From positions 1 through 27,371 of the forward strand of contig CAYUMU010000091.1 in the NCBI GenBank assembly GCA_964445985.1: a DNA stretch of 27,371 bases, in the 5' to 3' direction. This document shows positions 23,778 to 27,371 of the stretch, one piece after another; positions within the stretch are counted from its first letter, which is position 1, and the number at the start of each line of letters is the position of its first letter. The notes under the pieces are model-generated. The model was not told where the DNA came from. It did not search any database and was given only the letters and a program-made list of their open reading frames with translations. The position numbers and the translations under genes are program-made. The stretch comes from CAYUMU01 sp964445985 (GTDB lineage: Bacteria; Planctomycetota; Planctomycetia; Pirellulales; S012-138).

Positions 23778-25313
23778 TTATTCACCGGCTAGTTCGAACT
23801 TCACGCCTTGGGCCAGGGGGAGGTGTTGGCCGCCGTTGATGGTGCAGGTTTGGCGGCGCATGTAGGCTTTCCAGGCGTCGGAGCCGGCTTCGCGGCCGCC
23901 GCCGGTATCTTTTTCGCCGCCGAACGCGCCGCCGATTTCCGCCCCGGAGGTGCCGATGTTGACGTTGGCGATGCCGCAATCGCTGCCCGCGGGAGAGAGG
24001 AATTGCTCCATTTCGCTGATGCGATCGGTGAAGATGGCGGAGGATAGCCCTTGCGGCACGCCGTTGTGATGTCGCAGGGCTTCGTCCAGATGGCGGTAGC
24101 TCATGACGTAGAGAATGGGGGCGAAGGTTTCCGTCGATACGATCGGCATTTCGGGCCGGGCCGCGACCAGGGCGGGCGTGACAAAGTTGCCTGGCTGCTC
24201 GAGCGGTTGTCCTCCGTGGAGGATTTCGCCACCGGCCGATTCGGCCGCGCGGAGCGCTTGTTGCATGTGGGCCACGGCGGCCGGGCAGATGAGGGGGCCG
24301 ACGAGGACGCCGTCTTCCCAGGGGTTGCCAATGGTGAGGCTGGCATAGGCCGCTTTGAGGCGGTCGATGACGTCAGCGGCGATGTCTTCGTGCACGAACA
24401 AGCGTCGCAGGGTGGTGCAGCGCTGGCCGGCGGTGCCGACGGCGGCGAAGACGATGGCCCTGAGGGCCAGGTCGAGATTGGCCGAAGGCGTGAGGATGGC
24501 CGCGTTGTTGCCGCCGAGTTCCAGTAGGCTGCGACCGAGCCGGGCCGCCACGGTTTGGCCCACGCTACGGCCCATCTCGCAACTGCCGGTGGCCGAGATC
24601 AGCGGGAAGGCGGGGTCTTCAGCCAGCCACTTGCCCACCTGGGCATCGTGGCCAAGGCAGAGGTTGAACACGTCGGTAGCCGGTTCATCGAGCTCGCTGG
24701 CCACGCGATGCACCAGGTGTTGCACGGCGATGGCGGTGAGCGGCGTGCGGGGCGAAGGCTTCCAAACCGAGGCGTTGCCGCAGACGGCGGCCAGCGTGGC
24801 GTTCCAGGCCCAAACGGCGACGGGGAAGTTGAAGGCCGTGATGATGCCGACAGGCCCTAGGGGATGCCATTGCTCGAAGAGCCGATGTTGGGGGCGTTCG
24901 CTGGCGATGGTCAGGCCGTGCAATTGCCGGCTCATGCCGACGGCGAAGTCGCACATATCGATCATTTCTTGCACTTCGCCGACGCCTTCGCTCTTGATTT
25001 TGCCGGTTTCGAGCGTGACCAGCAGACCAAGATCGGCGCGGTGCTCGCGCAGGGCCAGGCCCAGGCGGCGGATGAGCTCGCCACGCACGGGGGCAGGCAC
25101 GCTTCGCCAGCGGTGAAAGGCGGCTTGAGCGGCGTGCGTCACGCGCTCGTAGCTGGCGCGGTCGGCGGTACGCACCTGGCCGATGATTTCGCCCGTGGCC
25201 GGGTTGAGGGAGTCGACGGTGGGGCCGCCAGGCTCGTTGATCCAGGCTCCCCCGCAACTAACACCGGACTGGACAGACAGAATGCCCAAGTTGCCTAACG
25301 ATTCTGCGAACAT
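23778..25313 (-). CDS. Aldehyde dehydrogenase, ALDH7/antiquitin type
   Basis: A 511-residue NAD(P)-dependent dehydrogenase. The catalytic set is present: Asn162 in AFNFPVAVWAWN, Glu265 in LLELGGNN and nucleophile Cys299 in GTAGQRCTT. GKIKSEGVGEVQEMIDMCDF and EIGGAFGGEKDTGGGREAGS are hallmarks of family 7, whose best-known members oxidise alpha-aminoadipic semialdehyde (piperideine-6-carboxylate) in lysine breakdown. Length matches the family. The ATG at 25313 has GGGGAA about 10 nt upstream. There is no lysine-catabolic gene beside it (for example a saccharopine dehydrogenase or lysine aminotransferase), so the physiological substrate stays open. A 223-bp spacer to the large secreted gene contains only an imperfect hairpin (23718-23739). 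Confidence 0.95.
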   Translation of the reverse strand: MFAESLGNLGILSVQSGVSCGGAWINEPGGPTVDSLNPATGEIIGQVRTADRASYERVTHAAQAAFHRWRSVPAPVRGELIRRLGLALREHRADLGLLVTLETGKIKSEGVGEVQEMIDMCDFAVGMSRQLHGLTIASERPQHRLFEQWHPLGPVGIITAFNFPVAVWAWNATLAAVCGNASVWKPSPRTPLTAIAVQHLVHRVASELDEPATDVFNLCLGHDAQVGKWLAEDPAFPLISATGSCEMGRSVGQTVAARLGRSLLELGGNNAAILTPSANLDLALRAIVFAAVGTAGQRCTTLRRLFVHEDIAADVIDRLKAAYASLTIGNPWEDGVLVGPLICPAAVAHMQQALRAAESAGGEILHGGQPLEQPGNFVTPALVAARPEMPIVSTETFAPILYVMSYRHLDEALRHHNGVPQGLSSAIFTDRISEMEQFLSPAGSDCGIANVNIGTSGAEIGGAFGGEKDTGGGREAGSDAWKAYMRRQTCTINGGQHLPLAQGVKFELAGE

Positions 25314-25374
25314 GGTGCTTCGTTCCCCTGGGCGAATGGACGGGACCGGACGGCGCGAACTTCGGCCGGTCTGG

Positions 25375-25779
25375 CTACAGCTTCCACCATGCGGGAATCA
25401 TAGAAGCCACCGGCGGGGCAGACAAACGGAAGCAAACGCGGAGCAATGCGAGGCCAGGCATTACCCGACATACCCAGTCCGCCCGCGTGCTCAATGCCCG
25501 CTCATTGCGGCCGATGGGCCGTTTCAATGCCTGCGACCTTGGACGCGGGCAAGGCCGGATCATCAACGCCCGCTCGACGGGCCAGCGGTATTCCTCCAAC
25601 ACGCCGTGCGTGGGCTTGTCATCTTCGGGGTAGATGACGGTCAGCATCGCCTCTACTCGCTGCGGGGGAAAGCGGAACAGGGAGTCAATCTGGTAGCGGA
25701 GGAAATGAGCGTACTGGGCGCCGGGGCCGCTGTAAACGTGGGTTACGATTTCAACGAGGAGCATGCCATCGCTAGCCAT
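25375..25779 (-). pseudogene. Glycosyltransferase-like gene remnant (5-prime part, frame-damaged)
   Basis: The first 75 residues look like a real protein start (MLLVEIVTHVYSGPGAQYAH, VEAMLTVIYPEDD), of a kind I associate, without certainty, with family-2-like glycosyltransferases. After that the composition turns abruptly Arg/Pro-rich, and pieces such as RPIGRNERALSTRADWV look like later conserved segments of the same protein, displaced by deletions. Shortly afterwards the frame ends; the adjoining frame continues FVCPAGGFYDSRMVEAV for a few codons up to the aldehyde dehydrogenase. A full-length enzyme would need far more than the 134 residues available. I read it as a decaying remnant. Start is probably the ATG at 25764 rather than 25779. 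It sits between the conflict-type pair and the dehydrogenase. Confidence 0.5.
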
Positions 25780-25789
25780 GAGTCACCCT

Positions 25790-25996
25790 TCATTCCGTGG
25801 CGAGCGTGGCGTCAAATTCCTTCATGGCCTCTTTAGCCTCGGATTCTTTAACGGCCGTTGTGTTCGTGGCCCACTCCTCATAGTCGTCGTAAAACTCCCA
25901 CTCGCCATTGCCGCGGTAAATCTCAAGCATCATCGTCTTAAGCGGAAGTCGCAGTACAAACCCTTCTGAGATTCCGTATTCGTATTCTGGTTCCAT
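25790..25996 (-). CDS. Small acidic protein coupled to the RelA/SpoT-fold gene (candidate antitoxin/immunity)
   Basis: A 68-residue acidic protein with no signal or membrane segment: alternating hydrophobic and charged residues to about 35 (GFVLRLPLKTMMLEIYR), then a Trp/Tyr/Glu/Asp patch (GEWEFYDDYEEW) and a C-terminal helix rich in Lys, Glu and Ala. No family is recognised. The ATG at 25996 lies 2 bp after the stop of the RelA/SpoT-fold gene, and its ribosome binding site (GGAGAG, complement of 26002-26007) lies inside that gene's last codons, so the two are translationally coupled. Size, charge and coupling are what one expects of an antitoxin or immunity protein for a nucleotide-modifying toxin; this is inference from context only. 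Confidence 0.75.
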   Translation of the reverse strand: MEPEYEYGISEGFVLRLPLKTMMLEIYRGNGEWEFYDDYEEWATNTTAVKESEAKEAMKEFDATLATE

Positions 25997-25998
25997 TG

Positions 25999-27228
25999 CT
26001 ACTCTCCCCCAGATTTTTTCCAGGCGTCCGTGTAAATGGTTGTCGAGTCAGACCTCCACTCGGCGAGTTGCTTGACCTCTTCCGCAGTGGTTGTTCTCCC
26101 CTCCGCGTGTGCCGCTCGGGTTACATTGCGTATCTGCTCGTATAGTTCGTGCCCTCGCCCCTCCTTGGCGGCGATCATTGCCTTGGTGTTGATTTGCAAT
26201 TCGCAAGTAATTCCACCCTCCTTGGTAATCAAGAGTTGGACGTCCCGATAACCGTCTGGCGTTGGGTTCCCGAATCGGTTGTTTGGCCGCTCCGTGATAC
26301 TCCACCCCTGAGACGCCATTTCTTCCCGTATTTCGTCGATCGTGCCCTTGATATCGTGGATGGAATCAACCGCGACGGTTCCGCGAACCAGGTCTTTCAT
26401 GTACCCCCAGTTTCCGCGATACTTCATCATTTTCTTGTTGGCCGACGCCTCGCTCTTGATCGGCGCCAGAATGACAACCGGACCTTTGGATTCGCCGGTT
26501 TCAAATTCCTTGAGCATGGCAGCCCACTCGCCAGGTTTGTCGTTTCGGCGAGTCGTTGCCCCCAACCGCTTGTCCAGGCCAGTGCCTTCGTCAAGGAGAG
26601 CGTCGTATTCGGGCTTAGTTGCGGAGGCCGCTTTGAAAGCCGAGTCTTTGGTGCGGAATTGATGAATTGAGCTAGCCTGCAAACTTGATTCTACCTTCGT
26701 GAACAGGTTTTTAAGAGGTTCCCTGTTCTCTTTCTCGGTGGATTCCGAGCCGGATGCCGAATCTTTCGGAGCGAATTGGCCGGGGTTGCCGGGCTGGCCT
26801 CGCGGATGCTTTCGTTTGTCATCCTCGGACCACTTCGCGTACCGCTCGACTTCGACCCAATCCCGATAGGCCCTCAACACCATATCGCGGATTGACGGCG
26901 ACGGGCGATAGGTCGCGTACCCCAACGACTCGTAGGCTTTGGCGAACCGCTCGACTAGCGATTCTTCGGGCCATACGACTCCGTGCCCGAAGCCCGCAGG
27001 TTTTCTTGAATCTCCCGAAAATGACTTAGCAAATGCTTCTTTTCCTCCGCCGTCAGGGGTCCGTACGATGTCTCGGAGTTCTTGGGCGAGTCGGTTTCCG
27101 ATGGACTTTTTTCGCTTGGGGTTGGCTTTAAGTTCTGCTGCTGCTCGGTTGATGGCATCGCTGATCGGTCCTTTCAGGTTGGATTCGCGGTTGAACGTCT
27201 CGTAATCCTCGGCCGCCTTGGGTGGCAC
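25999..27228 (-). CDS. RelA/SpoT-fold nucleotidyltransferase-like protein, candidate toxin
   Basis: A 409-residue protein. About 250-370 resembles the RelA/SpoT synthetase fold: APIKSEASANKKM (256-267) as a basic nucleotide-binding segment, YMKDLVRGTVAV (276-287) matching the DLxGxR region, GYRDVQLLI (326-334) in place of GYRSxH, and CELQINTKAM (342-351) with Glu343 matching the catalytic vExQIRT; GHELYEQIR follows. The exact GYRSxH histidine is missing, so pyrophosphate transfer to GDP/GTP is not assured. Residues 1-150 are not recognised; KHPRGQPGNPGQFAPK (140-155) resembles linker sequences in phage head (MuF-type) proteins. The domain pattern and the coupled acidic partner fit a toxic alarmone-synthetase or prophage-borne toxin. 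Lower GC than the core. The GTG start at 27228 has no ribosome binding site, and an in-frame TGA lies 3 nt before it, inside a repeat. Confidence 0.65.
   Translation of the reverse strand: MPPKAAEDYETFNRESNLKGPISDAINRAAAELKANPKRKKSIGNRLAQELRDIVRTPDGGGKEAFAKSFSGDSRKPAGFGHGVVWPEESLVERFAKAYESLGYATYRPSPSIRDMVLRAYRDWVEVERYAKWSEDDKRKHPRGQPGNPGQFAPKDSASGSESTEKENREPLKNLFTKVESSLQASSIHQFRTKDSAFKAASATKPEYDALLDEGTGLDKRLGATTRRNDKPGEWAAMLKEFETGESKGPVVILAPIKSEASANKKMMKYRGNWGYMKDLVRGTVAVDSIHDIKGTIDEIREEMASQGWSITERPNNRFGNPTPDGYRDVQLLITKEGGITCELQINTKAMIAAKEGRGHELYEQIRNVTRAAHAEGRTTTAEEVKQLAEWRSDSTTIYTDAWKKSGGE
26002..26007 (-). promoter_or_regulatory. Ribosome binding site embedded in the upstream gene's 3-prime end
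   Basis: GGAGAG on the minus strand, 5 nt before the ATG at 25996 and overlapping the final Gly-Gly-Glu codons of the RelA/SpoT-fold gene. It explains the tight coupling of the pair. Confidence 0.75.
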
Positions 27229-27266
27229 TGATCATTTTTTCGGGTGCCACTGGCAAAGCCCATTGG
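27222..27266. repeat. GTGGCAC/GTGCCAC inverted repeat and dispersed repeat
   Basis: GTGGCAC (27222-27228) and GTGCCAC (27244-27250 region) form a short inverted pair, and CACTGGCAAAGCCCATTGG (27248-27266) repeats 17138-17156 with one mismatch. It overlaps the start codon of the RelA/SpoT-fold gene, so the repeat may have cut off or replaced the original 5-prime end of that gene. Confidence 0.6.
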
Positions 27267-27284
27267 TATCGACACAAGCAAATG

Positions 27285-27309
27285 TATGGCAGGCATTCTG
27301 CCTGCCATA
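27285..27309. repeat. Perfect 11-bp inverted repeat with 3-nt loop
   Basis: TATGGCAGGCA (27285-27295), TTC, TGCCTGCCATA (27299-27309). Downstream to the window end the sequence is GC-rich with a further palindrome (CCCCGGC near 27333 and GCCGGGG near 27350). No gene is visible in 27229-27371; this looks like a block of dispersed palindromic repeats. Confidence 0.9.
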
Positions 27310-27371
27310 ATGCGGCTCGGGGCTGGGTCGCCCCGGCTGGTTGCCCGGCCGGGGCTCCCGCGGATCCGTAC

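Noticed and set aside
23597..23785. A 62-codon minus-strand frame overlapping the aldehyde dehydrogenase stop
   Set aside because: Low-complexity Pro/Arg composition, no ribosome binding site and no family; judged non-coding.

Overview
The window most resembles a planctomycete of the Pirellulales type. The grounds are family-level. A 1,722-residue secreted protein combines ThuA, SGNH hydrolase, PVC-type beta-propeller, type-1 copper and heme c modules. There is an nfeD-floA operon, a large FHA/coiled-coil membrane protein, and intergenic DNA full of GTGGCAC-type and other palindromic repeats. Most of the DNA is GC-rich with weak ribosome binding sites. No tRNA, rRNA or CRISPR array was found. 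Nineteen of the 21 coding features are on the minus strand; the exceptions are the FHA protein and a small doubtful membrane protein.

Layout: (1) 29-1711, a lower-GC type II restriction-modification pair: Dam-family adenine methyltransferase, then HNH endonuclease. A 203-bp element with short terminal inverted repeats (1745-1947) separates it from the core. (2) 1965-4376, a membrane-anchored HtrA-like protease and a DksA/TraR zinc-finger regulator with a clear terminator. (3) 4540-8763, a doubtful small membrane protein, the FHA/coiled-coil protein with its own sigma70-like promoter, and a convergent unknown gene. (4) 9144-12471, ddl, ftsQ-like and tsaD, with a dispersed palindromic repeat in the flanking spacers. 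(5) 12957-15514, nfeD, floA and a small membrane protein. (6) 15668-18017, DNA polymerase IV and two tandem zinc-ribbon/acyl-carrier-protein fusions, with striking inverted repeats around them. (7) 18386-23554, the multidomain secreted redox protein. (8) 23778-25313, a family-7 aldehyde dehydrogenase. (9) 25375-27228, a glycosyltransferase-like remnant, then a RelA/SpoT-fold protein translationally coupled to a 68-residue acidic protein. The window ends in repeat DNA.

Functional reading: the middle is housekeeping and envelope biology: peptidoglycan precursor synthesis, a divisome-type membrane protein, membrane microdomains, envelope proteolysis, tRNA modification and translesion synthesis. 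Both ends carry accessory modules of lower GC next to GTGGCAC repeats, as expected of horizontally acquired defence or conflict cassettes. The best candidates for undescribed biology are the RelA/SpoT-fold protein with its coupled acidic partner, the tandem zinc-ribbon ACPs, and the ThuA/SGNH/propeller/cupredoxin/cytochrome fusion. All functions are read from sequence motifs; no database search was run.
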